Assembly: GCA_016946835.1 (NCBI GenBank)
Contig: JACVTC010000095.1
Coordinates: 666,501 to 730,500, forward strand
Reading direction: 5' to 3'
DNA: 64,000 nucleotides
Origin: Neocallimastix lanati (nom. inval.)
Taxonomy: Eukaryota; Neocallimastigomycota; Neocallimastigomycetes; Neocallimastigales; Neocallimastigaceae
Position numbers and translations under genes: made by a program. The notes beneath the pieces were generated by a model, which worked only from the letters and a program-made list of their open reading frames with translations, was not told the origin of the DNA and searched no databases. Shown here piece by piece: positions 23,396 through 35,393 of the stretch. Every line of letters begins with the position of its first letter. Position 1 is the first letter of the stretch.

Positions 23396-23829
23396 TTTTT
23401 TTATATAAATAAATAATTAAATAATAATTAAATAAATATTTTATTTTATAATTTAATATATGTATATATTTAATAATAAAAATAAAAAAGTAAAAAAATA
23501 AAAAAATTAAAAAAATAAAAAAATTAAAAAAATAAAAAAAATAAAAAAATAAAAAAATAAAAAAATAAAAAAATAAAAAATTAAAAAAGATTAAAAAAAT
23601 AAAATAAAAAAAAAAAAAATAAAATAAAATATTTTCATATTTATTTATATTTATAACTATAATTTTTTATTATATAAATAAATAAATAAATAAATAAATA
23701 AATATTTCATTTTATAATAAAAAAATAAAATAAAAAAAAGAAAAGATAAATATTTTTTTAGTAATTTTCTTGAAATAAAATAAAACATTTTCATATTTAT
23801 TTATATTTATAAACAAAACAAAAACAAAA
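23396..23829. other. AT spacer
   Basis: AAAAAT and AAATA homopolymer-like repeats (23480-23640). Nothing else seen. Confidence 0.6.
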
Positions 23830-25860
23830 ACAAAAATAATTATGAAGAAAGTAACACAAATATAGAAAACAAGAAAAATAATGTAATTGAAGTAAATAAA
23901 AATGAATTAGAAATAATTGGAGTTGATAGAAGAAAAACAACAACAAGCAATAGAAAGAAAAACACTAAAAATAATGATAAACAGCAAACACGAATCAATA
24001 ACAAAAAGACAAATAAAAGAAAACAAAAAGACTGTAAAGATGTGATTATCCCAATCACATTTTAAATTAAAAAATTTTCTTGTGTAATTCAAAAATGTAA
24101 ATTATTCTTTGATTTATAAAATAATAAATAAAGTAAATAAATCATATGAACTAAATTTTTGAATTATATTCCTTATGCCACAATACAAATTTTTAATGTA
24201 ACAATAAATTGATTAAAGTTTAAAACAAAATAAATTAATAATTTATTTTGTGAAAATTATGTTTCAAAATTTAATCATGACTCTTTTAACATTGTTTTTA
24301 AATTGAAAATAAATAAAAATTTTACTTATAATATAAAAATAATAAATAGATAATAAATGTACTTATTTAAATTACTTGGTATTTAGTTTAATTAATAATT
24401 ATATTTTTTTAAATTTAGCTATAGTATATAAATTTATTATTTAATAAAATTCATTAGGATAATTTTATATTAAAATATATGTAATTTAAATAAAATAATA
24501 TATTATCAATGTATTTAGGAAAAATATAAATAGAAGATACTTTTCACATTTTTTTTCAATGTAATTGTTATTAACTATTAATAATTAATAAATATTATGA
24601 AAAAATATTTTTAAAAAAATTTTAATAAAATAAAATCTTACTGTTTTGTTATTGTAATCTATTTTAGTGTTTCTATTACAAAGACAAAGAAATTATTGAA
24701 GAAAATAATAGTATAACAAAGAGAATTAAGTCATTCAATATAGAAGACATTATTGATACTGCATTAAATTTAACAGTTAATATTTCAACTGAACCATTTA
24801 ACTATAATGACATTTCAAACAAATATGATAAAGATGAATGGCTTAAGGTCGTACAAGAAGAACTAAACAATATGAAAGAATTAAACGTTTATAATATAGT
24901 CAACTATGTACCAAAGAATGCAAACATAATAACACCCAAATGGTATTTAAATATAAGTAAGATGCAAGTGGCAATATCATAAAATGAAAAGCAAGGTTAG
25001 TCGCCCGTGGATTTACACAGATTTACGGAATAGATTTTACAGTAACATTCTCACCAACACTCAGACAAGACTCACTAAAGCTTGTTACAGCAATAGCAGT
25101 CAAAAATAAATATAATATTTATCAGATCGATGTAAAAGCAGCTTATTTAAATGCCAAACTCGAGGAAAATATTTATATCAAAGCTCCACAAGGCGATGCC
25201 AACTTCGGAAAACGCTATTGGAAACTTAATAAAGAATTATACGGTTTAAAGCAAGCCGTAAGAATGTGGAGCAACACTTTGAACAAAGTATTAACCGAAA
25301 TGGGTTTAATTTAGATGCAAAAGTGAACCTTGTTAATACATGAAAAAGGAATAAAAATGGTAAGATAACTAGTTTATTAGCCGTATAAGTTGATGATATT
25401 ATAATTACAGGAGTTGAAAATGAAATATTGAAAATTAAAAATGAATTAAAAGGTAAATTCAAAATAACAGATGTAGGAAATATAGATTTCATTATTGGTA
25501 TAAAGTTTGAAAAATTAAAAGATGGATATCTATTACATCAAAAAAGGTATTTAGATAAAATCTTAAATAAGTTTAACATTGATAAGTATAAACCAACGTC
25601 GAATATGTTACCAATTATTAATGAAGATTTAAGAAAGAAGAGTTTTGATCAAACAAAATACAAGAAGGCAATAGGAAGCCTTCTTTACCTAGCCATAAGT
25701 ACAAGACCAGATGTTCTATTCGCCGTCAGCAAAGCTTCAAGAAAATCAAGAAATCCTAATTACGAAGATTGGCTAAACGTTATTGTAACGGTGGGGCGTG
25801 GTGTAGAAACACAGAAAGGAGAAAACTCAATAGGTTTACACTATCTGTATAAATAATTCG
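23830..25860 (+). pseudogene. Decayed Ty1/copia pol fragment (integrase-RT linker and reverse transcriptase)
   Basis: At 23830-24064 an open frame rich in Lys/Asn (ends CKDVIIPITF) resembles the basic linker before copia RT. After about 600 bp of AT DNA, 24670-25790 encodes a recognisable RVT_2-type reverse transcriptase: NISTEPFNYNDISNKYDKDE, LVARGFTQIYGIDF, YQIDVKAAYLNAKL, ELYGLKQAVRMWS, then VDDIIITG, IDFIIGIKFEKLKDGYLLHQ and GSLLYLAISTRPDVLFAVSK. It is broken by a frameshift near 24955, stops at about 24980 and 25312, and a stop in the first position of the catalytic YVDD (TAA VDD) at about 25387. It ends around WLNVIV, just before RNase H. No LTRs are seen. It cannot be active. Confidence 0.88.
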
Positions 25861-26189
25861 TTTTATTAAAAATTTTTTTTATTAATTATAAAATTTAAAA
25901 TAATTATTAATATTAATCAACAAAGGTAATATTTTGAATTACATATATGTTAATTATTATTAATAAAAGCACGAAGAAAAATATTTTCATTCGTGAAGTT
26001 CTCACTATTTATACTTTTAACGAAAAAACAGTTTTAACATGTAAAAATAATTTTAAAGAAATATTTAGAAATATGTTTGTAATAATTAATAATGTAAAGT
26101 TTCTAGAATATAGATTTTTATTGATGAAAATGAATCTTATCGAAAAAGAATAAAATAATTTATATATATAATAAGAATTTCTAAATTAA

Positions 26190-26213
26190 TTTCGGTTAAA
26201 TTACAAACCGAAA
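26190..26213. other. Perfect 8-bp inverted repeat
   Basis: TTTCGGTT, an 8-nt spacer, then AACCGAAA. It stands out from the AT background. It has no known role and may be part of an unrecognised repeat. Confidence 0.45.
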
Positions 26214-26309
26214 GAGTCTTTAACTTTTTATAATTTTATACAGAAAGAATATTCAAGAAGATATTATTAATAATTAATAAAATTATTAATAAAATAATTA
26301 TTTATGCAA

Positions 26310-26505
26310 AATGGGTTGAGGCATGAAGTATTGGTCATGGTCAAGGTAACTAACCATTGAACCAAGGTTCTAATTTTACTGATTTCGTTACATGGTCCGC
26401 CTCCAGGATTCAGATACCAGACGAATCTAACAGTTAGGCATAACTTATACTAAAATTAAGCTAACTAAACTAAACTAAACTAAACTAAACTAAACTAACC
26501 TAAAA
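26310..26505 (+). repeat. GC-richer unit with a (TAAAC)n tail, possibly SINE-like
   Basis: About 150 bp of mixed composition (contains ggttgaggcatgaagtattg and tggtccgcctccaggattca) ends in six to seven TAAAC pentamers (26463-26500). A short interspersed element ending in a simple-sequence tail would look like this. Pol III A-box (tggtcaaggta) and B-box (ggttctaattt) matches are weak and too closely spaced. Confidence 0.3.
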
Positions 26506-26708
26506 TAAAAATAATAATAATTAATCATTTTATAGTACGAACTTTTTTAGAATTACATGATATTAATAAAGTTACATGAATATAATATATAATAAGAATA
26601 CATGAATATTAATAATATAAAATAATATTTAGTAATATTGATATTAATAAATTAATATAAGTTTGATATTAATAAAGTAAAGATTCATTTTCAAGTTTTA
26701 ATTTTAGT

Positions 26709-27310
26709 TATTTTTGTTAAATTCTTTTAAGAGTTTAGGGCAATTTAAATTTTCTTCGGGTTCCCAAGATGCTTCAGATAAAGGATAGCCTTTCCATTTA
26801 ATAAGATATTGAGTTTTGCCATAATGTTTTCTTTTATCAAGAATTTTTTCAACTTAATATTCTTCTTCATTGTCAATAATTACCGGTGGTGGTTCTTTCT
26901 TTCGTCCAAAACGATCTTCATAAAATGGTTCAAGTTCAGAGACATGTATTACAGGATGGATTCTGATATCTTTTAGTAAGTCTAACTTATATGAAACGGG
27001 AGAAATTTTCTTAATGATTTTATATGGACCAAGTTTTCTAGGTTTAAGTTTTTTATTTCAATTATGAATTATGAGTGAACTATTAATCCACACTTTATCA
27101 CCAGGTTTAAAATTTGGAGCTTCAATACGATGTTTGTTTGCAAATTCTTCTTGCTTTTTTCTTGCTTGTTGTAAATTTCCATTAAGTGTTTTAAATAAGT
27201 CAGAAAGGTCTTTTGTAAATTCATCAGCTCTAGGAACATCTGTACTGTTTGGAATTGATGGTGAATATCTTGGATTATATCCATAGTTTGCATAAAAAGG
27301 TGAGTGCTTA
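26709..27310 (-). pseudogene. Integrase C-terminus and chromodomain, decayed
   Basis: Translated in shifting frames this gives PFYANYGYNPRYSP, a linker, PGDKVWINSS, then KLKPRKLGPYKIIKKISPVS (GPY/F-like module), HPVIHVSELEPFYEDRFG, and finally a chromodomain: [20 protein letters not shown] followed by [16 protein letters not shown]. The aromatic cage positions (Y of EEEY, the W in LIKWKGY, the W in SWEP) are present, but a TAA falls after EEEY at about 26855. In chromoviruses this domain reads histone marks and steers integration to heterochromatin. Confidence 0.8.
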
Positions 27311-27433
27311 ATTGATTCTTGAATTGAATTATTATAACTGAATTATACTAAGAATAAAAATTATACCAATTAGAAGCTTTGAAGTTTGAATAACACCTTA
27401 AGTATTGTTCAATAACGGAGTTCACCCTCTCCG

Positions 27434-28591
27434 TTAAACCATTGATTTGGTGATGGAAGGGAGAAGCAAGTTTCGTTGTGTATTGAAGGATTTACAAATA
27501 GCTGACCAAAATTTTGAAGTGAATTGAGTATCTTTATCAGAAAAAAAATCGGAAGGTGGTTTATGAATACGAAAGAGATCATTTATGACTTTCTTAGGAA
27601 CAAAGAAAACAGAAGCAGCAGCTGGAGATTTAGATTTTCTAATATATTTTTTGTCTTCATTTTCTTTAATATATTTCTTTAAAGCTAGAGATTCTTTTTC
27701 AGTTAAGGGGTAGATTGGGTCATAATGAAGTTTTGCATTTTGTTTAGGTTTAATCTCGCAATCATAAGGACGATGAGGAGGTAATTCATTAGCGGATTTT
27801 TTGTCAAATACATCCTTGAATGGAATAAGCTTTGTTGGTAATATTTCTTGAATATCAGTATCTTTAAGTTTATCGTCTTCAGTGGTTAAGGTTTCATTTT
27901 CAGAAATATGGGTAGTAAAGGAATTAGGTATGATTAAACAATTTTCCGCACAATAATTGGAATTGAATCTTAGAACTTTATTTTTAAAGTCAATGTCGGG
28001 ATTGTGAGTAGAAATCCATTCGAAACCTAAAATGGCACAATAAGAAGGAAGGTCAACCACATAGAATTGAGTTTTACATTTGTGATTTTTATAAGTGATT
28101 GAAATAGGAAGAGTTTTACCAAGAATATTTTGCTTTCCATCGATGCCAGATACTTTAGGAAAATTAGTTTTGGTTGAATAAGGAATATTATTTTCTTTAA
28201 CATAGTAGATATCCATTAAATTAATTTGAGAACCAGTATCGAGAAGAATTTTAGAGGTAGAATTTGTATTATCAATACTTAAAGAAAATTCGTAAATAGG
28301 AAGATTTGAGTCAGAAAGTCTAGGTCTAGATATAGGTTTTGATTCGGGATTAGAAACATTAGTGCTACTTGATGAAGGTTTATTTTTATTTTTGTATTTA
28401 TTTTTAAGTGGACAATTGTCGAGAGAATGTTCAGACTATTCACAATATAAACAAAGATTTTCTCTTCTTCTTCTTTCTTTTTCTTCTTGAGATAGAGGTC
28501 CATGAGGTTTGGATTTAAATTGCTTTTGGAAAAAGGATGATTTTTTTCCCTTTTTATTTTTTTTATTATTACTATTATTTGAATTTTGACC
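27434..28591 (-). pseudogene. Zinc knuckle, protease and fused RT/integrase remnant of the chromodomain element
   Basis: The knuckle reads CLYC-E-stop-SEHSLDNC (TAG at about 28436), so a stop sits inside the CX2CX4HX4C motif. Downstream is the protease active site LLDTGSQINLM (about 28225-28250). The ORF from 28216 continues with YCAILGFEWISTHNPDIDF and the RT entry PHRPYDCEIKPKQNAKLHYD, YIRKSKSPAAASVFFVPKK. Immediately after PKK comes integrase (SDFFSDKDTQFTSKFWSAI), marking a clean internal deletion. A frameshift near 27465 precedes the GLTERVNS Glu motif. Confidence 0.82.
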
Positions 28592-29137
28592 TTAAAGATT
28601 GGAGAATTGTTTATGAGTAGAAATACGATTATCGATTCTAGATGCAATTGTTTGCATAGCAAAGAGGGTTTGAGGTCCAGGAAACATTTCTAAAATTCTA
28701 GTAGCAATATGGTCATATAGACCGGCAAGAAAGGCGTCCATTTTGGCTTCTTCATTCCAAGAAGATTCATCGGCATATTTATTAAATTCTAAAATATAAT
28801 TTCTGACTTCACCAACTCCTCTTTGTTTGATTGTTCTTAATTTCTGGTTGGCAATAAAGGTAGAATCGTAGCTTCCAAATACTGATTTTAATCTAGCAAT
28901 GAATTGATTATAATTAAGGAGACAAGGATCATAGTTTTCAATGAGAGTAGCAGCCCAATTCATGGCGTTTCCATACAAACGAGAAATGATATAGATTACT
29001 TTAGCTTCATCGTTTACAAATCTTTCCGGTTGAATCATAAAAATAAGATCCATTTTAGCTAGAAATCCTTTAAAGAATCGACGATCATCAGCAAAACCGT
29101 CCTTAAAGGTAGGATTTTCTTGGTTATAGTTGTCCAT
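28592..29137 (-). CDS. Gag capsid fragment of the chromodomain Ty3 element (181 aa)
   Basis: The protein begins MDNYNQENPTFKDG and contains the retrotransposon-gag capsid core (WAATLIENYDPCLLNYNQF, FGSYDSTFIANQKLRTIKQ, VRNYILEFNKYADESSW, LAGLYDHIATRILEMFPG). This part forms the particle shell of the element. The next segment, in another frame or after a stop, carries the CX2CX4HX4C zinc knuckle, so this ORF is gag cut short. The start is the first ATG matching the normal distance before the capsid core. It is not functional on its own in a deleted element. Confidence 0.8.
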   Translation of the reverse strand: MDNYNQENPTFKDGFADDRRFFKGFLAKMDLIFMIQPERFVNDEAKVIYIISRLYGNAMNWAATLIENYDPCLLNYNQFIARLKSVFGSYDSTFIANQKLRTIKQRGVGEVRNYILEFNKYADESSWNEEAKMDAFLAGLYDHIATRILEMFPGPQTLFAMQTIASRIDNRISTHKQFSNL

Positions 29138-30834
29138 ATTGAAATAGATAAGGAAGAGTAGAATAAATTTTCAAAGGTAAAGAATAGGCGGTAGAATCCA
29201 AAAGTTCCCAAAGTTGTAGTATTTCCAATAATCCAAAAGGTAGATAGGTAGCAAAAATTCCAAAAGTTCAAAAGTTTGTTTATTGGTAGGTTTCCAAGGT
29301 TAATGGATAAGAACACAAAATTTTAATAACACTTTATAATATTTTATAATTAAATATTTCTATTTTATAATTATTTATCAAAAATTACTGAAATATAAAC
29401 TAGATTATATAGTATTGGACCAACTAAATATATAATCTATCAAAGTTTTATACGATAAGTTCCTTTAGCCTTTTAGTGATAACGCAGATAAAATCGATTG
29501 TTAATGTCTTATAGACAAAAGGAAGTAATATTGTTAGATTCTTTATTATGAAGATAATTCTTTAAATATTAAATAAGAATTTATATTAATTATTAATTAT
29601 TTAAATATATATATTATTTATAATTAAATAAATAATATTTTCAACTATTGAAATGTAAATAACAGAAAATGAGATTTCAATTCAGTTATAATTTCAACAT
29701 TCGGAAATGGACCAACGAGATGGTACTCCAAATTACAGCAATGTTGTAACGAATAGGTACAGTTTTGAAGATTTTTAATAATAAAATAATATATTTGTAA
29801 TGAATCCGTCAATTAAAACAGATTACAACAATAAAAAACACTTTACAATTTAAACAAATAAGTAAATTCTTTTATTATTAAATTCTTTTTATTAATTATA
29901 AATTTCTTTTATGTTATTAACTGTAAAATAGTTAATAACTAATACATCGATTTAATTGAGAAAAATTACATGTATTTATATTTTTTCTTATTACATTATT
30001 AATATATGATGTTATTTAATAATATATATAAAACTATTTATTTATAAACAAAAGATTTTTTAATTAATAATTTTTATTATTTATTAATTTACTAAAACTA
30101 AAATTGATTTTTTAAAATCTTTATTTTATTTATTATTTTAATACCTATGTAACGAAATCTTCAGTTACCTAGCACGTTACAATCTATAATAATTTTAATT
30201 ATATATTTAATATTGAAAAACTATTTTTATAAATATTAACTATTTAAGATTATTCCTAAATTAGTATTTAACTATTTAAAACTAAACTAAGTTAACTAAA
30301 CTAATTAAAAAATATTTTCAATTTAAAAAAATAATTAAATTTTATTTCAATAAATTTTATATTAAAAAATAATTCATATACATTAAATAAATTAATCGTA
30401 CGAAAAATTAAGCTATTTAATGAATTAAAGATTTATTAAATCTTTACAATATTCTAATAATTAAAGAAAATTTTAAATATTTTTCTATTATTCTAATTTA
30501 TTATTCTAATTCAAAAATATTAATATTAAATAATTTAACTAAACTAAAATAATTCAAAATAAATCTAATCTAATTTAAATAATTTAACTAAAAACTATAA
30601 TTATTAACACTATAAACCAAACACTAAAAACCTTTAAACACTTAATACAAAACTTTAATTATTTTTAATTTATTTTATATAACTATTTTATTTTATTTAT
30701 TTAAACTATTCTAATTTTATTATTTAACTATTCTAATTTAATTATTTAATATAACAGAATCAATAATTACAATTATTTTATTATTTTTAATATTTAGTAT
30801 TACTTTTCAATAAACCTTTAAAAAAAATAATTAA
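29138..30834. other. AT-rich region with probable LTR scraps
   Basis: No genes. 29138-29320 is the leader region of the deleted element. ggtacagttttgaagatttt at about 29757 and cctagcacgttaca at about 30164 resemble the ends of the B-type LTR (start TGGTACAGTATTGAAG, end CGTAACA) and may mark a diverged LTR. GC-richer strings with tgtaacgaa recur at 29747 and 30147. Confidence 0.4.
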
Positions 30835-31752
30835 TGTTGAGGTTCGGGACAGAATAATAATAAATATAGAAATAAACACTAAAATAAAAAAAAATTAAAA
30901 ATTAAAATATATCTTTTTTAAAATATTTTATTTATTTATCTAATAAAAATTATTCAATTAAAAACTAAAAATAATTTAATTTCTTGAATAAGATTATATT
31001 TTTCAAGATTATTTTTCTCAAATACAATTTTCTCATCTATTTATATTTTTTTTTATCGTTAGAAATGGTCAATCCACTTCTTTAGAATATTTTAGAGTTA
31101 CATGTTTGAATTGTATTTAAATTATAAATTCATAATCTATTCTATTATAATAAATAATTATTATATATTATTAAATTCTAAACTTTTTATTATTAATTGT
31201 AGTGATAATATATTTTAAAAATAATTTTATTACTTTTACAGAACTATTAGTAATAGAGTATTATTTAATTTTATACTATTTTTAAATAAAAGTATTTTAG
31301 ATTACTATCTATTATTAATCTTATTATAAATAGGGTGTATTTTGGAAGGAAGTATTACTAATTTTAATGACAAGGATCATGGATTTAAGTAAAATATTTT
31401 TAAATCATTATTAATTATATTAATTTTTATTAATAATAAATAATTTGTATTAGTAATATTTGTAAAATAAAATTTTCTTTAATAATAAAATATTGACAGA
31501 ATAAATCATATTAATAAAACTAGATATTGATAATAATATTGATATTAATAATATAGTATTAATTTTAATAATAAAGTATTGATATTGATAAAGAATTTAT
31601 ATTAATAATAATAAATTTAATATTAGTAATAATTTGGCAGTAATAGAACATAAGAAAGTTCTCCAAGTAAGGAAATAAATAATTTAATTTTAGTGGTTAA
31701 GTTATTTTTATGAAAAATAATAAAATTAACATTATTTGTTCATTCCTTAACA
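30835..31752 (-). repeat. Old solo LTR of the C/A family, TSD TTAA
   Basis: 918 bp. Read on the minus strand it begins TGTTAAGGAATGAACAAATA (compare TGATAAAGAATGCCCAAATA in element C) and ends with a GGTTCGGG-containing terminus, parallel to the C LTR terminus. Internal matches include gaaatggt...cca.ttcttt and gaaagtt.tcca. TTAA flanks it on both sides (30831-30834 and 31753-31756). Strong divergence from the C LTR indicates age. Confidence 0.72.
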
Positions 31753-31756
31753 TTAA

Positions 31757-32149
31757 ATTTGATAAATAACAAAATTAATAAATCTTGAAAATTTATTATA
31801 CATAAAATTAAAACTAACCTTAGCCAAGTTTAATAATAATTTAATAAAATAAAAAAAAAATTAATTAATTAATTAAATAAAACAAATAAATTACACTTAA
31901 AAATTACATTAATACTCAGATATGAAAGAAATATTATATATTTTTCAAAATAAAAATATTAAGATTAAATTTAAAATAAAATAATTAATTTTTATAATTA
32001 GGTTTATAATAATTTTTATATTTAATTTTATAATTAAATAATATTTTTATAATAACAAAATTAATTAATTTAAATAACAAAATATTTTTAATTATTTTTA
32101 TAATTAACAAATTTATTTATTTTATTATTTTATTATTAAATATTTATTT
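31757..32149. other. AT spacer
   Basis: Contains only A/T-rich sequence. Nothing recognised. Confidence 0.5.
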
Positions 32150-33338
32150 TATTATTAATTTTATTACTTTTTATAACTTCTTTAGAGGTTACATTTTCTG
32201 TAGGTTCGGCTTCAACCCACTTGGTGAAATAATCGACTACCACCATAATATATTGATTGTTGTTCGAAGTTTTCTCTAAAGGTCCAATGATATCAAGACC
32301 AAGGTGAGTAAAGGGTCCTTCCACTTCAGTTGGAATATCTTCTGTTGGTTTTAGATATGGTTGGGGTTTATTCAATTGGCACTTTTCACATTTAGCTATA
32401 ATCCTCTTAATGTCGTTTACCATACCATTCCAGTAATAGCTTTTCCTAAGTCGTTGATAAGTCTTGTGATAACCTTCATGACGGATTTGGTGGGCTTTTA
32501 AAATTAGCTTTAATTTTTCGTTAAGATCAGTAACTAATTTTCGGTAGATATTTCCATCTATGAAATATTCAATACCATCGATTATAGTAAACTTTTATTC
32601 AATAAATTCTTTTACTACTTTAGATAAAAGAGATTCGTCGACTTCTTTTGTAATTTTGGTAACTAATACCTTCTTGTCAGTGTCATTCTTCATTCTTGAT
32701 AGGGCATCTGTAATAACATTCTTTTTACCTGATTCATAGCAGATTTCAACCCCCAAAAGGTTAGCAGCCATGCACCATCTAGTTTGTCTAGCATTTGTTG
32801 GTTCTTTCTTGTTGAACAGTCCGACTAAGGGTTTATGGTCTGTATATATAATAGTTTTATGAGGATTTCCCATTATATATGATTTGAATTTAGTTAAGCA
32901 GTAGAATAAGGCTGTTCCTTCTAAATCAGTTATTCCGTAATTTTTCTCACTTTTGGTTAGTGTTCGACTCGTATAATGAACTGGGTGTTCTTTGTTAGTT
33001 TCTTCATTCTTTTGTAGTAGTACACCACCTACTCCATCATAGAAGGGAATTTTAGAATTGGGGCTTTCATTAATTTTTCCTTAAGCATTTTAAAGCTTTT
33101 CTCTTGTTCATCTTTCCATTGGTACTTAACACCTTTTCGCAATAACTTACAAAGAGGAGCTGTAATCTGTGCATATTTATCGATAAAAGTTCTGTAGTAT
33201 CCAATTGCTCCTAAGAAGGATCGTAATTCATGGAGATCAGTAGGTGCTATCCATTTTGTAATAGCTTCTATTTTGCTATCCAGAGGACTTAAGCCTTTGT
33301 CAGATACCTTGTGACCTAGAACTTCTACTTCAGATTAT
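32150..33338 (-). pseudogene. Ty3/gypsy pol fragment: RT thumb, RNase H, integrase N-terminal half
   Basis: Translation from 33338 downwards gives EVEVLGHKVSDKGLSPLDSK, HELRSFLGAIGYYRTFIDKY, then RNase H (VHYTSRTLTKSEKNYGITDL, TIIYTDHKPLVGLF, NVITDALSRMK) and integrase (HHCC zinc region ending CEKCQLNKPQPY, then HLGLDIIGPL and VVDYFTKWVEAEPTEN). It closely resembles elements C and A. About 14 codons with the first RNase H Asp are deleted (ILKFPFYDGVGG), there is a TAA after EFIE (about 32594), and the fragment stops inside the integrase core. It is therefore dead. Confidence 0.85.
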
Positions 33339-33751
33339 TATTGTTAGGATCGTTTTTATTGCTATTTTCAGTTATTTTATTGTTTTCATTATTATTATCT
33401 TTGCTAATATTCTTATCACTATTAATATTATGTTCATAATTATTATTAATGTTACTTACTTGTTCATTTGTATAATTTGTATTTTGATGTTTTCGTTTGT
33501 TATGCTGTTTTTTATATATAGTTTTGTTGTTGCTATTTAGTGGGTGCTCTGTGTTATGATTGTGATAATAAGATGGATAATTTATTGAAGGTAATAAGTT
33601 TTGATTGGAATTATTATTGAAAAAATTGTAATTATCATTGTTTGTACTATAAGAATTTTCCTGAAAATAATGGTCATAGTCCTCCCTGATTATATAATTG
33701 GGAATAAAACTAGTGATATCACTTTTGCAGTTTGATAATGAGGAGTTGCCT
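33336..33751 (-). pseudogene. Asn-rich open segment, possible gag or linker remnant
   Basis: About 138 codons open on the minus strand without an ATG, with NNNEN, NINSDKNIS and HNKRKHQNTNYT stretches, ending at the junction with the pol fragment. Its composition recalls the Asn-rich C-terminal part of Gag in element B, but no zinc knuckle is present. Together with the LTR at 34670-35389 on the same strand it may be the 5' part of the element that left the pol fragment. Confidence 0.4.
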
Positions 33752-33756
33752 GGTGT

Positions 33757-34652
33757 TGTAAAATATTTAATAATTTGAATACGTATTTAAATGTAATGTA
33801 ATGTAAATTATTGTGGATAAAAATGTTTTCCAAATTTTTAATATAAATTTAAATGTATTCCAAATTATTAATTTAAATAATTTTCTCAAAAATGTATGAC
33901 TAAATTATTTGGAGAATTTACATCATTATTACTCACTTTGAATCATGAAACTTTGTAAATTAAAAATAATTAGTCATAAATTAGTTAAATTAAAATAATC
34001 AAAGAAAAATTGCCTTTTCCGTTTGTTTACAAAAACTTGCCGTTTTGTTTATTTATTTTTAGAAATATTAGATAGTTTTAAATAGTTTATATATTAACAT
34101 AATTCATAAAATTTCATGTAATTTATTCTTAAATGTAATTACAAATATATAATAATATTTTAGTTAGTTTATTACAATTTATTCAATTTAAATTTTAATT
34201 TTCATAAAGTATAAAAAGAGTTAATTTTCAACTATTGAACGATAGTTGGAAAATAGTATAGTTTAGAATAGTATAGTTTAGTATAGTTTAGTATAGATAA
34301 TATAGATAGTATAAATTTTATATTCTATTAATTAGTGTTATAACTATTATTAGAATAGTTATTTTTTATAAAACAAATTTTATTTTAAATTTTATTTTGA
34401 AAATCTTAACTGCTAGTAGGCTTTCCGGTAAAGGACCCTACGGTACCCAGTTAAGTGATTGTTGATTTTTAGAATAGTTAAATTCGATAAATAAGAAATA
34501 TTAATAAAAGGATTTTTTTATAAAACAAAAAATTAAATTAGTTTTTAGTTTTAGTGTTTTAGTTAATAATTAATTATAGTGTTAATATAAAATAAATTGT
34601 GTAAAATAAAATAGTCTGTCCACACCGACCTAAGTTATTAGTTTATTTTACA
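33757..34652 (-). repeat. D-type solo LTR, copy 1, TSD GGTGT
   Basis: 896 bp. Read on the minus strand it starts TGTAAAATAAAC and ends AAATATTTTACA. GGTGT flanks it exactly (33752-33756 and 34653-34657). It is homologous in inverted orientation to 44513-45478; shared landmarks are the GC-rich block flanked by CTTAACTG/CAGTTAAG (34405-34455) and the tttacaaaaacttgccgttt block. No internal region is attached, so it is a solo LTR. Confidence 0.85.
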
Positions 34653-34669
34653 GGTGTAACGAAACTTAT

Positions 34670-35389
34670 TGTTGTAGGAATTTTAATAATTTAAATTTTT
34701 ATTTTCAAAAATAATATATTCTTAATAATTAAATTTTCTTTTTTTATCTTTATTAACTCTTAAATTTTTTATTAAGTATTTTCTTTTTCTTTTATATATT
34801 TTTTACTACATGAATTTTATAATTATTTTAATTCTTATTAGAATAATTATTACATGTGATTTTAAATAATATTTTTTAAAAGTTATTTTAATAATAAAAA
34901 TATTAATACTAATATAATATTATTTTTAATGACAAAATATTAATAATGATAAAATTAATAAATTTAACAATAAAATTATTGATAATATTTTCGATAATAT
35001 AATTCTTAAAACATTTTAATATAAATAATAATTAAATATAATAATAAAACAATTTAATTAATATAAAATAATAATTATTTAATAATTAGTCATTAATCAA
35101 TTTAATAAAATAATAATTATTTAATAATTAGTCATTAATCAATTTAATAAAATAACAATTATTTAATAATTAGTCATTAATCAATTTAATAAAATAATAA
35201 TTATTTAATAATTAGTCATTAATCAATTTTATAAAATAATTTATATAATTATTTTAAATTAAAAATAAAATTATGAAATTATAAAAATAGTTTAAATTAA
35301 TTAACATATAAAGTTATTAAATTTAATTATAATTTCGAATTGTATAATTGAAATCATTAGTTTATTGTATTTTTTCTAGTTCCGTAACA
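34670..35389 (-). repeat. B-like LTR (720 bp)
   Basis: Its left end TGTTGTAGGAATTTTAATAA and right end CCGTAACA parallel the termini of the element-B LTR (TGGTACAG to CGTAACA), with similar internal aataatatattctt strings, but overall divergence is high. It contains four tandem 42-bp units (about 35066-35232, with aataattagtcattaatcaa). On the minus strand it would be the 5' LTR for the remnants at 32150-33751. Confidence 0.6.
35066..35232. repeat. Four tandem 42-bp units inside the B-like LTR
   Basis: Each unit contains attatttaataattagtcat and taatcaattt. The copies are almost identical. Confidence 0.85.
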
Positions 35390-35393
35390 TCAC

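Larger units (their letters stand above)
26709..29137 (-). mobile_element. Internally deleted, decayed Ty3/gypsy chromodomain element (chromovirus clade)
   Basis: Reading on the minus strand there are: Gag (28592-29137), a zinc knuckle (about 28420-28470), an aspartic protease with LLDTGSQ, the first part of RT (to VFFVPKK), then a jump into the second half of integrase (SDKDTQFTSKFW, then GLTERVNSVIEQY with the catalytic Glu), the integrase C-terminus (KLGPYKIIKKISPVSYKLDL) and a chromodomain. The catalytic RT core, RNase H and first integrase half are missing, with the junction at about 27590. No LTR pair was recognised. Confidence 0.85.

Noticed and set aside
25947-26153. 68-aa ORF after the copia fragment
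   Set aside because: Lys/Asn/Ile-rich, no motif, typical of chance ORFs in this DNA.
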